Shown: positions 44,207 to 55,313 of the stretch, one piece after another
How positions within the stretch are numbered: the first letter of the stretch is position 1
Layout of the letters: every line of letters starts with the position of its first letter
Assembly: GCA_005798555.1 (NCBI GenBank)
Contig: SYJA01000006.1
Span: forward strand, 51,631 to 115,630
Length of the DNA stretch: 64,000 nucleotides
Direction: 5' to 3'
Origin: Actinomycetota bacterium
GTDB lineage: Bacteria; Actinomycetota; Actinomycetes; S36-B12
Position numbers and translations under genes: made by a program
Notes under the pieces: model-generated
The model's input: the letters and a program-made list of their open reading frames with translations, nothing else
The model's database searches: none
What the model was told of the DNA's origin: nothing

Positions 44207-45585
44207 CCACAAGGCGGGCCCGCATGAGCATCGTGACCCGCACTGTGCTTTTGACCAGTTCGGTCGCGGTCATCGTGGTAGTCGTAGCGGTGGCGGTGTC
44301 CTATTTGCTGATCACGGCAGCCACCTTGCAGCAATCACGTGAGCGGCTAAGCCGTTTGACCGATATCACCGCGGCGGCTCTTGATCGCGGCGATTTGGGA
44401 CAGGGTTTGGGGATGGGATCAGGCTTCCCGTTGCCACGAGAGTTAGAGCGCACCTTGATCGCCGAGCAAATCTCCGGTTACATCACCGCCGCAGGGAGCG
44501 TCCCGCCGCCTGGCTTGTCGGAGGCGGAAATGCAGAGTTTGCTGGCTGGCTCGTCGGTCTCCACCGAAGGCCGTACGGCGGCTGGCCCGGTGCTTATCGA
44601 GGCTCGCAGGATGAGCGGTGATCTGGCCTTGGTCTTGCAACTACCGATCACCGTGGTGGGTGGGTCTGCGCAAGGGCTGTTACTTCGCTTTGGCATTGCG
44701 TTGTTGTTGGGCTTGTTGATCTCGATCCCGATTGGCTACTGGGCCGCCCAACGTTTGACCCGGCCGCTGCGCGCGGCCCGGCAGGCGGCCAACCAACTAG
44801 CGGCCGGCTCCCGCGATGTGTTATTGCTCGCGGAGGGCCCGAGTGAGATTGCGGATATCGCCGAAGCGTTGAACCATCTGAACGCGGCCCTTGCGGTATC
44901 TGAGGGTCGGCAACGGGAGTTCCTGCTTTCCATCTCCCATGAGCTGCGAACACCGTTGACCGCGGTCAAAGGCTACGGTGAGGCCCTTGCTGATGGGATA
45001 ATTCCAGCTGACGAAGTTGCCCGGACCGGTGCGACCTTGACCTCAGAGGCCACTCGATTGGATCGTCTGGTTGCTGATCTACTTGATCTCGCGCGATTGG
45101 GTGCCGTTAATTTCCAAATGACACCGCTGGATACCGATCTGGCCGAGTTGGTCCGCGAGGCCGGGGAAGTCTGGGCTGATCGTTGTGCCAACGCCGGGGT
45201 TGAATTCAGCTGCGAGACCCCAGCGAATCCGCTGATTGCGCACCTTGACCCGGTTAGGCTGCGTCAGGTCATAGATAATCTCGCCGAGAATGCACTGCGT
45301 GTTTCGCCGGAGGGCTCGTTGATCGTGTTGAGCATTCGTAGCGACGGGCGCTCGGCGGTGCTCGAAGTACAAGACGCCGGCCCGGGCCTGACCCTTGACG
45401 ATATTGCCGTGGCATTTGAGCCCGGGGTGCTGCACGAGCGTTATCGCGGGGTCCGGCCGGTTGGCACGGGTCTGGGCCTGGCTTTGGTGGGGCGCCTGGC
45501 GACGGGCCTCGGCGGCGAGGCCGGTGCGGGCCAAGCCCCCGGCGGCGGCGCCCGCTTCATGGTGCGATTACCTCTCGTAGGCTAA
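44203..45585 (+). CDS. Sensor histidine kinase
   Basis: Partner of the response regulator just upstream, 460 aa. Two membrane helices (about 13-37 and 165-187) flank an extracytoplasmic sensor region; a HAMP linker follows (AAQRLTRPLRAARQAANQLAAG). H-box ISHELRTPLTAVKGYGEAL with the phosphorylated His, N-box DNLAENALRVSP, G1 DAGPGL and G2 GTGLGLALVGRL make a complete kinase. GTG start. The short sensor loop shows no known ligand-binding domain. Confidence 0.92.
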   Translation: MTTRRARMSIVTRTVLLTSSVAVIVVVVAVAVSYLLITAATLQQSRERLSRLTDITAAALDRGDLGQGLGMGSGFPLPRELERTLIAEQISGYITAAGSVPPPGLSEAEMQSLLAGSSVSTEGRTAAGPVLIEARRMSGDLALVLQLPITVVGGSAQGLLLRFGIALLLGLLISIPIGYWAAQRLTRPLRAARQAANQLAAGSRDVLLLAEGPSEIADIAEALNHLNAALAVSEGRQREFLLSISHELRTPLTAVKGYGEALADGIIPADEVARTGATLTSEATRLDRLVADLLDLARLGAVNFQMTPLDTDLAELVREAGEVWADRCANAGVEFSCETPANPLIAHLDPVRLRQVIDNLAENALRVSPEGSLIVLSIRSDGRSAVLEVQDAGPGLTLDDIAVAFEPGVLHERYRGVRPVGTGLGLALVGRLATGLGGEAGAGQAPGGGARFMVRLPLVG

Positions 45586-45589
45586 GGCG

Positions 45590-46069
45590 ATGGATCAGGT
45601 CGCGGTTACCGCCATGGCGTCCAACGACATTGTTGAGGCAGCACGCTTGGATGCCCGCCCGCGCCCGCGCCGGTTGCTGGCACCGTTGGTTACCGGCGCG
45701 GTGGTGGTTATCGGGTGCGGCTACCTGTGGGCGGTTGACCCCAATGAGCCTGGCCACTATCCACTGTGCCCAACCCGCGCGCTCTTCGGTATTGACTGTC
45801 CAGGGTGTGGGCTGCTGCGCGGTACCCACGACTTATTGCATGGGGATGTCGCTGGCGCGGTCGACAACAATGCGCTGCTATTAGTACTGGTCCCTGCGGC
45901 AATTGCACTATGGATACTCTGGCTGCGGCGGAGCTGGCGCGGTTTACGGGCTGCGGTAACGCGTGCAGAGTTCAACCGCCGGAACATTCTCACTTATGTC
46001 AGTTTGGGGGTGGTGCTCACTTTCGGCGTCATTCGGAATTTCGTGCCATTTCTATCCTCGGGGGCCTGA
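45590..46069 (+). CDS. DUF2752 membrane protein
   Basis: A 159-aa protein with three membrane helices. The motif [27 protein letters not shown] (in part) is the DUF2752 signature, with three Cys near the membrane surface that may bind metal or form a disulfide. No function is established. It starts 4 bases after the kinase gene, so it may share a transcript with it, and is followed by trpC. Confidence 0.88.
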   Translation: MDQVAVTAMASNDIVEAARLDARPRPRRLLAPLVTGAVVVIGCGYLWAVDPNEPGHYPLCPTRALFGIDCPGCGLLRGTHDLLHGDVAGAVDNNALLLVLVPAAIALWILWLRRSWRGLRAAVTRAEFNRRNILTYVSLGVVLTFGVIRNFVPFLSSGA

Positions 46070-46092
46070 GCGGGGCACTTTCCTGCCGTGGT

Positions 46093-46098
46093 TACCCT
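46093..46098 (+). promoter_or_regulatory. -10 box directly before trpC (leaderless candidate)
   Basis: TACCCT ends 6 bases before the GTG at 46105, in a 35-bp gap. No ribosome site is seen. Confidence 0.45.
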
Positions 46099-46104
46099 TG
46101 GCTC

Positions 46105-46914
46105 GTGACCGTACTGGATGACATCTTGGTGGGTGTGCGCGAAGACCTCGCGCAACGAATTGAAGCGGTGCCACTTGATGAGTTGAAGGATCGCGCCCAG
46201 AAAGTGCGTCCGGCCATGGATGTCGTCAAAGTACTCAAAGGCGAAGACGTTGCAGTCATCGCCGAGGTCAAGCGAGCCAGCCCCAGTCGCGGAGTATTGG
46301 CCGAGATCGGCGATCCTGCTGTATTGGCCTGCTCATATGAAGCAGGTGGCGCCCACTGCATCAGCGTGTTGACCGAGGAGCGTCGATTTGGTGGCAGCCT
46401 CGCGGACCTTGCGGCGGTGCGAGCCGCGGTTGATATACCGGTGCTGCGCAAGGATTTCATCGTAGCTAGCTATCAACTTTGGGAAGCCAAAGTCTTTGGC
46501 GCGGATATGGCCCTGCTGATAGTGGCGGCACTTGACCAACCAGCCTTGGTCAGCCTGGTCGAACGGGCCAAGAGCATGGGGCTGAGCGCGCTGGTTGAGG
46601 TCCACGATGAAGATGAGGTGCGGCGTGCGTTGGATGCTGGCGCGCTCATTATCGGCGTAAATGCCCGCGATCTGAAGACACTGGAGATTGACCGAACCGT
46701 ATTTGCTCGGCTGGCTCCGATGCTACCTGATACCTGTGTGCGGGTCGCCGAGTCAGGGGTGCGTGACCCCCATGACCTCATCGCGTACGCCGAAGCCGGC
46801 GCTGATGCGGTCCTCGTGGGTGAGAGCTTGGTTCTCGACAAGGACCCACGTGCGGCGGTACATGATCTGGTTACCGCTGGTGCGCACCCAGCGCTGCGAA
46901 ATAGTAGAGGGTGA
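46105..46914 (+). CDS. trpC: Indole-3-glycerol phosphate synthase
   Basis: TIM barrel (269 aa) that closes the indole ring. [18 protein letters not shown] has the catalytic Lys and Glu, [12 protein letters not shown] the second Lys, [12 protein letters not shown] and [10 protein letters not shown] follow. GTG at 46105 begins [14 protein letters not shown], the family N-terminus; the longer frame upstream crosses the DUF2752 gene. Confidence 0.95.
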   Translation: MTVLDDILVGVREDLAQRIEAVPLDELKDRAQKVRPAMDVVKVLKGEDVAVIAEVKRASPSRGVLAEIGDPAVLACSYEAGGAHCISVLTEERRFGGSLADLAAVRAAVDIPVLRKDFIVASYQLWEAKVFGADMALLIVAALDQPALVSLVERAKSMGLSALVEVHDEDEVRRALDAGALIIGVNARDLKTLEIDRTVFARLAPMLPDTCVRVAESGVRDPHDLIAYAEAGADAVLVGESLVLDKDPRAAVHDLVTAGAHPALRNSRG

Positions 46915-46921
46915 GCAGAAG

Positions 46922-48151
46922 TTGACTACCGCAGGCAGCACGGTGACCGCTGGGCACTTCGGGCCGTACGGAGGGCGTTTTGTCCCGGAGGCGCTAACAG
47001 CCGCGCTTGATGAGTTGGATTCGGCCTTCCGCTCGGCAATCATGGACCCGAGTTTCATGACCCGGCTGGCGGCCTTGGAACGCTCGTATACCGGTAGGCC
47101 AAGCCCGCTGACCAGGGCCGAACGGTTCGCTGAGCATTGCGGGGGAGCGCGCATCTACTTAAAGCGCGAGGATCTCAATCACACCGGCTCTCACAAGATC
47201 AACAATGCAATCGGTCAGGCATTGCTGACCCAGCGGATGGGCAAGTCCCGAATGATCGCCGAGACCGGTGCCGGCCAACATGGAGTAGCCACCGCAACCG
47301 CTGCGGCACTGCTCGGGCTCGAATGCACGGTATTCATGGGCGAGGAAGATACCCTCCGGCAGGCATTGAATGTGGTGCGGATGCAGTTACTTGGCGCCGA
47401 AGTTATTTCGGTAACCGCCGGTAGTCGCACTCTCAAGGATGCGATAAATGAGGCAATGCGCGACTGGGTCGCCTCGGTTGATCGGACCCACTACGTCCTT
47501 GGCACAGTCACAGGCCCAGCACCGTTCCCGGAAATCGTTCGCTATTTCCAGGCCGTGGTTGGGCGGGAGGCCCGCGAGCAGATCAAACTCGCTGAAGGTC
47601 GACTACCGGACGCGGTAGTGGCCTGCGTTGGGGGTGGGTCAAATGCGATTGGGCTGTTTAGTGGATTCATGGACGACGCCGATGTGCAACTGCGCGGGTA
47701 TGAGGCTGGTGGTGATGGAGTTGAAACCGGTCGACACGCAGCCCGTTTCGCAGCCGGGTCACCGGGGGTGCTACATGGTGCGCGCACATATGTGATGCAG
47801 GATGAGTGGGGTCAAACAATTGCCTCCCATTCGATCAGCGCCGGGCTGGATTATCCGGGAGTTGGGCCGGAGCACTCGTGGCTCCACGACACCGGGCGGG
47901 CGAAATACGAGCCGATTAATGACGATGAGGCGATGGCCGCGCTGGCGCTACTGAGTCGTACCGAAGGCATCATCCCGGCGATCGAGACCGCCCATGCATT
48001 AGCCGGCGCAATGCGGGTCGGGCGTGAGTTGGGGCCAACCGCCGTGATCATCGTCAACCTATCGGGGCGCGGCGACAAAGACGTAGCGACCGCGGCCCGC
48101 TGGTTTGGGATCGGTGCACCAGCCGGGATCGAAATGGCCGAAGGTCGATGA
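46922..48151 (+). CDS. trpB: Tryptophan synthase beta chain
   Basis: PLP enzyme joining indole and serine, 409 aa. [15 protein letters not shown] opens the conserved part; [14 protein letters not shown] has the PLP Lys; [12 protein letters not shown] and GGGSNAIG bind substrate and phosphate. No ATG is available: the frame has a TTG at 46922, 7 bases after the trpC stop, with AGAGGG upstream, and this is taken as the start. End overlaps trpA by ATGA. Confidence 0.94.
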   Translation: MTTAGSTVTAGHFGPYGGRFVPEALTAALDELDSAFRSAIMDPSFMTRLAALERSYTGRPSPLTRAERFAEHCGGARIYLKREDLNHTGSHKINNAIGQALLTQRMGKSRMIAETGAGQHGVATATAAALLGLECTVFMGEEDTLRQALNVVRMQLLGAEVISVTAGSRTLKDAINEAMRDWVASVDRTHYVLGTVTGPAPFPEIVRYFQAVVGREAREQIKLAEGRLPDAVVACVGGGSNAIGLFSGFMDDADVQLRGYEAGGDGVETGRHAARFAAGSPGVLHGARTYVMQDEWGQTIASHSISAGLDYPGVGPEHSWLHDTGRAKYEPINDDEAMAALALLSRTEGIIPAIETAHALAGAMRVGRELGPTAVIIVNLSGRGDKDVATAARWFGIGAPAGIEMAEGR

Positions 48152-48945
48152 GCCGGCGACTGGCTGAGATTTTTTCCCGGGCGAAATCGAACAATCGGGC
48201 GGCCCTGATCGGATACCTGCCTGCGGGGTACCCAACCGCTGCCGCCTCGGTGGAGCTGATGAACACGATGGTCGATGCCGGGGTTGACGCAATCGAGGTA
48301 GGCCTGCCCTACTCGGACCCATTGATGGATGGTGCTGATATCCAATTCGCGGTGGCTGCGGCGCTAGCCGGGGGTACCACCACCGACGTGGTTTTAGATG
48401 TGGTGAGCCGCCTTGATGGTGAGCGAGCGGCCCTGTTGGTGATGTCCTATTGGAACCCGATCGAGCGGTATGGCGTTGCGAGATTCGCGGCGCGGTTAGC
48501 CGCGGCAGGGGGCAGCGGGGTAATCACCCCAGACTTAACGCCGGAGGAGGCGGGCCCGTGGTCCGCCGCGACCTTGGCCCATGAAGTCGACACCATTTTT
48601 CTCGTCGCTCCGTCTTCGACCGATGAGCGCATCAAGGCGGTGGTAGCTAAAGCCTCGGGGTTTGTTTACGCCGCGTCCACGATGGGGGTGACGGGCGCGC
48701 GCCGTCAGGTTGGTGCTGGCGCGGAGCCCTTGGTGACCCGGGCCCGTCGGCTCACCGATTTACCCATCGCGGTAGGTCTTGGAGTTTCGACTGGCGCCCA
48801 AGCCCGCGAGGTGGCCGGCTACGCCGACGGGGTGATCGTGGGCTCGGCATTTGTTCGCTGCATTCGCGCAGCACCGGATCTGTCGGCCGCCATTGCAGCC
48901 GTGCGCGGGCTTGCCGGTGAACTCGCCGAGGGGGTTCGTCGGTAG
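48148..48945 (+). CDS. trpA: Tryptophan synthase alpha chain
   Basis: Cleaves indole-3-glycerol phosphate and channels indole to TrpB. 265 aa. The catalytic Glu and Asp are in [31 protein letters not shown] and [12 protein letters not shown] match the family. ATG overlaps trpB. Confidence 0.95.
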   Translation: MSRRLAEIFSRAKSNNRAALIGYLPAGYPTAAASVELMNTMVDAGVDAIEVGLPYSDPLMDGADIQFAVAAALAGGTTTDVVLDVVSRLDGERAALLVMSYWNPIERYGVARFAARLAAAGGSGVITPDLTPEEAGPWSAATLAHEVDTIFLVAPSSTDERIKAVVAKASGFVYAASTMGVTGARRQVGAGAEPLVTRARRLTDLPIAVGLGVSTGAQAREVAGYADGVIVGSAFVRCIRAAPDLSAAIAAVRGLAGELAEGVRR

Positions 48946-48986
48946 CGCGCCTAGGTCGCGTAACCTGCGCCTTAGCGGGTTTTCAA

Positions 48987-49025
48987 ATGAGCCGATTTCT
49001 GGACTTGAGGGAGTACTGCGGATGA
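48987..49025 (+). CDS. Possible 12-codon upstream ORF
   Basis: ATG at 48987 starts a 12-codon frame (MSRFLDLREYCG) whose TGA overlaps the ATG of the DsbA-like gene. A -10-like box TAACCT (48961-48966) could start a transcript about 14 bases before it. It may be chance, but the exact ATGA overlap would couple the two. Confidence 0.25.
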   Translation: MSRFLDLREYCG

Positions 49026-49816
49026 GCGAGAGTGGCAAGAATCGTCGAGAGGCAGCGGCGGCGGCTCGGGCGGCGTCGCAATCTGGGCAGAAGCGTCGCG
49101 AGCGCACGATTCGCATTGTTGGTGCGGTCACGGTCCTAGTTGTCGTTGCCGGAATCATCGGCATCGCCGTAGTTGCCAAGAGCACTGACACCACTGGCCA
49201 GCCGGTTACCGCCACCGCCGATCCGGCTGCTGCGATCCCGACCGGGGTCTTCCCAACCGGTGACGTCAACGAATATGGCGTGCCTTACAACGCTGCGGCA
49301 ACCGGGGTGCCGGTACTTACTATCTGGGAAGACTTTCAGTGCCCATCATGTGCAAACCTGGAAGAGACGAATGGTGCCGGCATCATAAAACTCGCTGACG
49401 AGGGTAAAGTTCAACTGGTCTGGCGACCAACCACCTTCCTGGATGCGCGGCTGGGCAATGATGCCTCAACCCGTGCTGTTGCGGCCTGGGGCTGCGCGGT
49501 TGATGCCGGCAAAACCTTTGAATACCACAACGTGGTGTTCAAGAATCAGCCGCTGGAAGGTGATGGTTACTCCGATGAGCAATTGTTGACTTTCGCAACC
49601 GCTGCTGGTATCGCCGGCCCGGCCCTTGACACTTTCACCCAATGCGTGACCGCGCGGACCTATGTTGGCTGGGCCGCCAACAGTTACGATACGTTCCTGA
49701 AAAAGAATGTCCCCGGGACACCAGCCGGCTTTTTGAACGGTAACCCACTGGGTGAGGGCGTTCTGGGTGATCCGGTGGCGTTGGCGGCCGCGGTCGCTGC
49801 CGAGGCGGCTAAATAG
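49022..49816 (+). CDS. Membrane-anchored DsbA-like thioredoxin-fold protein
   Basis: A 264-aa protein: basic cytoplasmic N-tail (about 1-32), one membrane helix (about 33-55, VGAVTVLVVVAGIIGIAVVA), then an extracytoplasmic DsbA-type domain. The active site is C107-P-S-C110 in WEDFQCPSCANLEE, and GTPAGFLNGNPL has the cis-Pro region. This is the actinobacterial thioredoxin_4/DsbA family that oxidises or isomerises disulfides outside the membrane. ATG at 49022 with GAGGGAG upstream; longer frames overlap trpA. Confidence 0.9.
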   Translation: MSESGKNRREAAAAARAASQSGQKRRERTIRIVGAVTVLVVVAGIIGIAVVAKSTDTTGQPVTATADPAAAIPTGVFPTGDVNEYGVPYNAAATGVPVLTIWEDFQCPSCANLEETNGAGIIKLADEGKVQLVWRPTTFLDARLGNDASTRAVAAWGCAVDAGKTFEYHNVVFKNQPLEGDGYSDEQLLTFATAAGIAGPALDTFTQCVTARTYVGWAANSYDTFLKKNVPGTPAGFLNGNPLGEGVLGDPVALAAAVAAEAAK

Positions 49817-49851
49817 GTATCGGGTCCCTCGCTCCCGAGGGTGCTAGTTGG

Positions 49852-50702
49852 GTGCCTGCATTTATTCCAAGCCCGGAAGTCGATGTTTGGTTTATTGGAC
49901 CCTCCCGATCCGGGCCTACGCCTTATTGATCGTCCTTGGCGTTGTCATTGCGGGCTGGCTCGGAAACAGGCGCTACTTGGCCCGCGGTGGCAAACCGGGA
50001 GTGATCACCGATATTGCCATCTGGGCGGTGCCATTTGGCATCATCGGTGGCCGGCTGTACCACGTGATTTCAGATGCACAGTTGTATTTTGGGCCAACTG
50101 GCGGCGGCCTAGGTTCGGCATTACGAATCTGGGACGGCGGGCTTGGGATCTGGGGTGCGGTCGCCCTCGGTGCGCTCGGTGCGTGGATCGGCGCCCGGCG
50201 CGCTGGCGTGGCGCTGCCACCGGTGGCCGATGCGATTGCACCGGGTATCGCCTTGGCGCAGGTAATCGGCCGCCTTGGTAATTGGTTCAACCAAGAGCTT
50301 TTCGGGTCGCCCACAACTTTGCCCTTGGCCTTGGAGATCGACGTTGCCAATCGCCCAGCCGGGTACCAGGCCTTCGCCACCTTCCACCCGACGTTCTTGT
50401 ACGAGGCCCTTTGGATGACCGGTGTCGTGCTTGTGCTCAGTTGGGCCGATAAGCGGTTCCACCTAGGGCACGGCCGAGTTTTCGCGCTCTATGTGGCTTT
50501 GTATTGCGCTGGGCGGCCGTGGATTGAAGCCTTGCGTATTGATGCAGCAAATACGGTTCTGGGCCTGCGCTTGAATATCTGGACCGCCCTGCTCGTAGGG
50601 ATCGGGGCCTTGATCTACCTGGTTGTCTCGGCCCGACTTCGCCCCGGCCGCGAAGATCTGGAGTCGACGGCGGGGGTGGAGAAGGCATCGGGTAGTATGT
50701 GA
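49852..50702 (+). CDS. lgt: Prolipoprotein diacylglyceryl transferase, apparent frameshift near the start
   Basis: Lgt transfers diacylglycerol to the lipobox Cys of prolipoproteins. The main frame reads LPIRAYALLIVLGVVIAG, then IGGRLYHVI, RIWDGGLGIWGAV and QVIGRLGNWFNQELFG with the catalytic-region Arg, Asn and Glu, and PTFLYEALW: a full set of Lgt motifs. The expected N-terminus, PAFIPSPEVDVWFIGP, is in a different frame from GTG 49852; it stops soon after. One missing C in the run at 49900-49902 would join the two. A TTG at 49848 opens the main frame but gives an unrelated N-terminus. Either a sequencing error, a programmed shift or a real mutation. Confidence 0.85.
50693..50698 (+). promoter_or_regulatory. 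Candidate -10 box for gltB
   Basis: TAGTAT overlaps the last codons of lgt and would start a transcript near 50705, giving a leader of about 76 nt before gltB. No clear -35 box. Confidence 0.4.
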
Positions 50703-50715
50703 GGCGATAGGCCAA

Positions 50716-50769
50716 CGTCGTCCTGTCAATTCCCTCCTCGGGCTGGGCCCGGGCAGTGGCGCGACGACG
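50716..50769 (+). promoter_or_regulatory. Structured leader before gltB
   Basis: CGTCGTC (50716-50722) is the exact reverse complement of GACGACG (50763-50769), enclosing about 40 nt with a further CTG/CAG pairing (50723-50725 with 50754-50756) and an inner hairpin CGGGC-TGG-GCCCG (50739-50751). The 3' arm ends at the GAAAGGG ribosome site, so the fold could control gltB translation. I do not recognise a known riboswitch consensus. Confidence 0.5.
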
Positions 50770-50780
50770 AAAGGGTTTCT

Positions 50781-53700
50781 ATGTTTTCCTCCTCCGGCCT
50801 ACCTGCTGCCCAAGGCCTTTATCACCCGGCGCGTGAACATGATGCCTGCGGGGTGGCTTTCGTGGCCACGTTAACCGGAGTGGGTTCCCACGGAGTTGTC
50901 GCTAAGGCCCTGACCGCACTGCGCAACCTTGATCATCGGGGTGCGTCCGGCAGCGAACCCGATAGCGGCGACGGGGCCGGGATCTTGCTGCAGGTGCCCG
51001 ATGCCTTCTTCCGGGCAAGCGTGCCCTTTGAGCTGCCAGCCGCCGGGCACTACGCCGCCGGCTTGGCGTTCTTACCCCGATCCGAATCGGCAGTGGCTGC
51101 GAGCAAAAGCCAGCTGGAGTCCATCGCCGGTGAAGAAGGACTAACCGTTCTTGGCTGGCGTCCGGTGCCCACAGATCCAACCTCGGTCGGAACAACGGCC
51201 ACAGGCGTGATGCCCACCTTCGAGCAGTTGTTCCTTAGTTCGCCGCAGGACAAGAGCGGATTAGATCTCGACCGGCAGGTATTCGCGGTCCGCAAGCGGG
51301 CCGAGCGCGACGCGGATGTCTACTTCCCGTCGCTGTCATCGCGGACGATTGTTTACAAGGGCATGTTGACAACTGGGCAACTCGAACCGTTCTATCCGGA
51401 TCTATTAGATGACCGGGTTACCTCTGCGCTAGCCCTGGTGCATTCGCGCTTTTCGACCAACACATTTCCTTCGTGGCCGTTGGCCCATCCTTATCGGTTC
51501 ATCTCACACAATGGTGAAATAAATACCGTCCAAGGCAATCGCAACTGGATGCAGGCCCGTGAGTCGATGCTCACTTCTTCAATTATTCCCGGTGATATGA
51601 CTCGGCTATTCCCGATTTGCACCGGCGGTGGCAGCGATTCTGCCTCATTTGATGAAGTACTTGAGCTATTGCATCTAGGTGGACGTTCACTACCGCATGC
51701 GGTCTTGATGATGATCCCTGAAGCTTGGGAGAATCATCCAGACATTGATCCGGCACGCCGGGCGTTCTACGAATTCCATTCCACTTTAATGGAGCCTTGG
51801 GATGGTCCGGCCAATGTGTGTTTCACCGACGGTACCGTCATTGGCGCGGTTCTAGACCGCAATGGTTTGCGTCCGGGCCGGTACTGGGTTACCGATGATG
51901 GGTTAGTGGTACTGGCTTCCGAAGCTGGAGTGCTCGACTTCGACCCCGCAACGATCGTGCAGAAGGGTCGCCTGCAGCCGGGCCGAATGTTCCTCGTAGA
52001 CACCTTGGCCGGGCGCATTGTCGATGATGCGGAGATCAAGGCCGAGTTGGCCGCGGCCGCGCCGTATGCCAACTGGCTGAATTCGGGTTTAGTGCACCTT
52101 GAAGAGCTCCCCGAGCGAGAGCACATTGTGCACACCCACGATTCGGTTGCCAGGCGTCAGCAGATATTTGGGTATTCGGATGAAGAACTGAGGCTTATTC
52201 TCGAACCGATGGCCCGTAATGGCGCCGAACCAATTGGCTCGATGGGGACGGATACTCCAATAGCCGTGCTTTCCAATCGTCCCAGACTGCTATTCGACTA
52301 TTTCCAGCAACTATTCGCGCAGGTAACAAATCCGCCACTTGATGCGATCCGAGAGGAGATTGTCACCTCACTTTCGAGTCATATCGGTCCGGAAGGGAAT
52401 CTACTGGAGGCTACGGCCGCTCACTGCCAGCAGGTGGTGCTTCCATTCCCGGTGATTGATAGCGATGAGCTGGCGAAGGTCTTGCACATAAACGCCGATG
52501 GGACGATGCCGCGGTTTGCGGGAGTCCGCATCGTGGGGCTTTATCCGGTTGCCGGTGGCGGTGAGGCACTAAGCCGGCGCCTGAGTGAGATCTTCAACGA
52601 GGTGGATGCGGTGATTCGGCAGGGCAAGCGCTTCATAGTGCTCTCGGACCGCGACAGTGATGCGGTTAAGGCTCCCATCCCATCGCTACTGCTCTGCGCC
52701 GCTGTTCACCATCACCTGGTGCGTACTAAGGCTCGGACCATGGTGACCATGCTCCTTGAAGCCGGTGACGTTCGCGAAGTACATCAGGTCGCGCTACTCA
52801 TCGGTTATGGAGCCGCTGCCGTAAATCCTTATCTAGCCCTTGAGTCTGTTGAGGATATATCGCGGCGTGGAGCACTTGTTGGGATCAGCCCGGAACGAGC
52901 AATGCGAAACCTCGTTAAGGCGCTCGGTAAAGGCGTGCTGAAGGTGATGAGCAAAATGGGAGTCTCGACGGTTGCGTCCTATCGCGGTGCGCAGATTTTT
53001 GAGGCGATTGGTTTATCGCAGCAGGTGGTGGATGCGTACTTCACCGGCACTTCATCTCGGCTGGGTGGAGTAGGCCTTGATGTGCTCGCCGCTGAGGTCG
53101 CGGCACGTCATGCGGTTGCTTATCCGACGTCCGGTATTTCGCCAGCTCACCGAACCCTAAATGTCGGTGGTGAGTATCAATGGCGCCGCGAAGGTGAGCC
53201 GCACTTATTCGACCCTGAGACCGTCTTTCGACTACAACACGCAACGCGCAATAAGCGTTTCGATATCTTCAAGGAGTACACCGCCGGCGTTAATGAGCAG
53301 GCGGAACGGTTAATGACCCTGCGCGGGCTGTTTTCGATGCGGATCGGAATCAGGCCGCCGGTTCCAATTGATGAAGTGGAGCCGGCGAGTTCAATAATTA
53401 AGCGCTTTTCCACCGGAGCCATGTCGTACGGATCTATCTCCGCGGAGGCGCATGAGACCTTGGCCATTGCGATGAATCGCCTAGGGGCCAAGTCCAATAC
53501 GGGCGAGGGCGGGGAAGATCCCGAACGCTATGCGCCCATGCCAAACGGTGACTCGAAGCGCTCGGCGATCAAGCAGGTGGCATCTGGTCGTTTTGGGGTG
53601 ACAAGTGATTACCTAGTTAACAGCGATGACATTCAAATTAAAATGGCCCAGGGGGCCAAGCCTGGTGAAGGCGGACAGTTACCCGGGGACAAGGTGTATC

Positions 53701-55313
53701 CATGGATAGCAAAGACTCGGTATTCCACCCCCGGGGTTGGGTTGATTTCGCCGCCGCCGCACCATGACATCTATTCGATTGAGGATCTCGCACAATTGAT
53801 CCATGACTTGAAGAACGCAAATCCGCGGGCCCGCATTCATGTCAAATTAGTGGCCGAGGTAGGTGTTGGCACAGTGGCGGCCGGGGTAGCCAAGGCCCAC
53901 GCTGATGTTGTTCTCATCTCCGGGCACGACGGTGGTACCGGAGCCGCACCACTTACTTCCCTGAAGCATGCCGGGGCGCCCTGGGAGTTGGGCCTGGCCG
54001 AGGCGCAGCAAACTCTGATGCTAAACGGGCTCCGGGATCGCATTGTTCTGCAGGCAGATGGCCAATTAAAAACGGGGCGCGATGTAGTTATTGCCGCACT
54101 CCTTGGTGCTGAGGAGTTCGGCTTCGCGACGGCGCCGCTTGTGGTCATGGGTTGCGTGATGATGCGGGTTTGCCACCTCGACACTTGTCCAGTTGGGGTG
54201 GCTACCCAAAATCCGGTGCTTCGGGAGCGCTTCACGGGTGAGCCGGAGTTCGTCCAGACATTCTTTGAGTACCTAGCCGAGGAGGTACGCGAGTTTCTGG
54301 CCGATCTTGGTTTTCGTACTCTGGCTGAAGCCGTGGGGCACGCCGAGTTCCTCGATGTCGAAGGCGCTGTCAGGCATTGGAAGAGTGCCGGCCTAGACCT
54401 CAGGGCGATCTTGCATGTGCCATCCGGGGCACCTGATGCGCCGCGTCACCATGAGATCTCGCAGGACCACGGGTTAGACCGGGCCTTGGATGTAGAGCTA
54501 ATTGCACTAAGTGCCGCTGCCTTGGAGCATGCCGAGCCGGTGCGGGCCCGGCTGGGCATTCGAAATATCAATCGCACGGTAGGCACGATGCTTGGGTCGG
54601 AGGTAACACGTCGCCATGGTGGTGCTGGGTTACCCGACGGAACAATTGACCTAACGTTCGTCGGGTCCGCTGGTCAGTCTTTCGGCGCCTTCTTGCCGCG
54701 CGGTATCACCCTGCGGCTAATCGGCGATGCGAATGACTATGTCGGCAAGGGTTTATCGGGTGGCCAGATAGTTGTGCATCCGGCGCCTGAGGCCACTTTT
54801 GCTGCCGAGGCCAACATCATCGCCGGAAATGTCATAGGTTACGGCGCAACCAGCGGTCAGATGTACTTGCGGGGCCGGGTGGGAGAACGCTTTTGTGTTC
54901 GCAACTCCGGGGCAACGGCGGTGGTCGAAGGCGTGGGAGACCATGCATGTGAGTACATGACCGGTGGGCGGGTTGTGGTGTTGGGCAGCACCGGGCGTAA
55001 CTTCGGGGCCGGGATGTCTGGTGGTGTTGCTTATGTCTTTGATCTGCTCCCGGGGCTGGTGAACCCAGAGATGGTGGACCTTGATCCGCTCTCAACGGCG
55101 GAACTGGCCGAGTTGCAATCGGTAATCCGCGACCATTTTGACCAAACACAGTCGCAGGTGGCGCAGGGGTTGCTGGCGACTTGGCCGGCAAGCGGTGAAC
55201 GATTTACCAAGATCATGCCCAAGGACCTAAAACGGGTACTGGCCGTGGCTGAGCAAACACTGACCGCGGGCCGGCACCCCGAACTGCTGGTCCTGGGAGC
55301 AAGTCGTGGCTGA
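50781..55313 (+). CDS. gltB: Glutamate synthase (NADPH) large subunit
   Basis: Large GOGAT subunit, 1510 aa, making two glutamates from glutamine and 2-oxoglutarate. The N-terminal nucleophile Cys23 in [11 protein letters not shown] becomes residue 1 after removal of a propeptide. Domains: class II amidotransferase (about 23-420, with [10 protein letters not shown]), central domain, FMN-binding synthase domain ([17 protein letters not shown]), a [3Fe-4S] Cys cluster ([10 protein letters not shown], about 1130-1139) and the C-terminal beta-helix with G-x-x-G repeats. GAAAGGG is 5 bases before the ATG. Overlaps gltD by 8 bases. Confidence 0.97.
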   Translation: MFSSSGLPAAQGLYHPAREHDACGVAFVATLTGVGSHGVVAKALTALRNLDHRGASGSEPDSGDGAGILLQVPDAFFRASVPFELPAAGHYAAGLAFLPRSESAVAASKSQLESIAGEEGLTVLGWRPVPTDPTSVGTTATGVMPTFEQLFLSSPQDKSGLDLDRQVFAVRKRAERDADVYFPSLSSRTIVYKGMLTTGQLEPFYPDLLDDRVTSALALVHSRFSTNTFPSWPLAHPYRFISHNGEINTVQGNRNWMQARESMLTSSIIPGDMTRLFPICTGGGSDSASFDEVLELLHLGGRSLPHAVLMMIPEAWENHPDIDPARRAFYEFHSTLMEPWDGPANVCFTDGTVIGAVLDRNGLRPGRYWVTDDGLVVLASEAGVLDFDPATIVQKGRLQPGRMFLVDTLAGRIVDDAEIKAELAAAAPYANWLNSGLVHLEELPEREHIVHTHDSVARRQQIFGYSDEELRLILEPMARNGAEPIGSMGTDTPIAVLSNRPRLLFDYFQQLFAQVTNPPLDAIREEIVTSLSSHIGPEGNLLEATAAHCQQVVLPFPVIDSDELAKVLHINADGTMPRFAGVRIVGLYPVAGGGEALSRRLSEIFNEVDAVIRQGKRFIVLSDRDSDAVKAPIPSLLLCAAVHHHLVRTKARTMVTMLLEAGDVREVHQVALLIGYGAAAVNPYLALESVEDISRRGALVGISPERAMRNLVKALGKGVLKVMSKMGVSTVASYRGAQIFEAIGLSQQVVDAYFTGTSSRLGGVGLDVLAAEVAARHAVAYPTSGISPAHRTLNVGGEYQWRREGEPHLFDPETVFRLQHATRNKRFDIFKEYTAGVNEQAERLMTLRGLFSMRIGIRPPVPIDEVEPASSIIKRFSTGAMSYGSISAEAHETLAIAMNRLGAKSNTGEGGEDPERYAPMPNGDSKRSAIKQVASGRFGVTSDYLVNSDDIQIKMAQGAKPGEGGQLPGDKVYPWIAKTRYSTPGVGLISPPPHHDIYSIEDLAQLIHDLKNANPRARIHVKLVAEVGVGTVAAGVAKAHADVVLISGHDGGTGAAPLTSLKHAGAPWELGLAEAQQTLMLNGLRDRIVLQADGQLKTGRDVVIAALLGAEEFGFATAPLVVMGCVMMRVCHLDTCPVGVATQNPVLRERFTGEPEFVQTFFEYLAEEVREFLADLGFRTLAEAVGHAEFLDVEGAVRHWKSAGLDLRAILHVPSGAPDAPRHHEISQDHGLDRALDVELIALSAAALEHAEPVRARLGIRNINRTVGTMLGSEVTRRHGGAGLPDGTIDLTFVGSAGQSFGAFLPRGITLRLIGDANDYVGKGLSGGQIVVHPAPEATFAAEANIIAGNVIGYGATSGQMYLRGRVGERFCVRNSGATAVVEGVGDHACEYMTGGRVVVLGSTGRNFGAGMSGGVAYVFDLLPGLVNPEMVDLDPLSTAELAELQSVIRDHFDQTQSQVAQGLLATWPASGERFTKIMPKDLKRVLAVAEQTLTAGRHPELLVLGASRG

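Noticed and set aside
49848..49905. TTG at 49848 as normal start of lgt
   Set aside because: The N-terminus it gives (LGACIYSKPGSRC) does not resemble Lgt, whereas the other frame from GTG 49852 does; a frameshift explains the data better.
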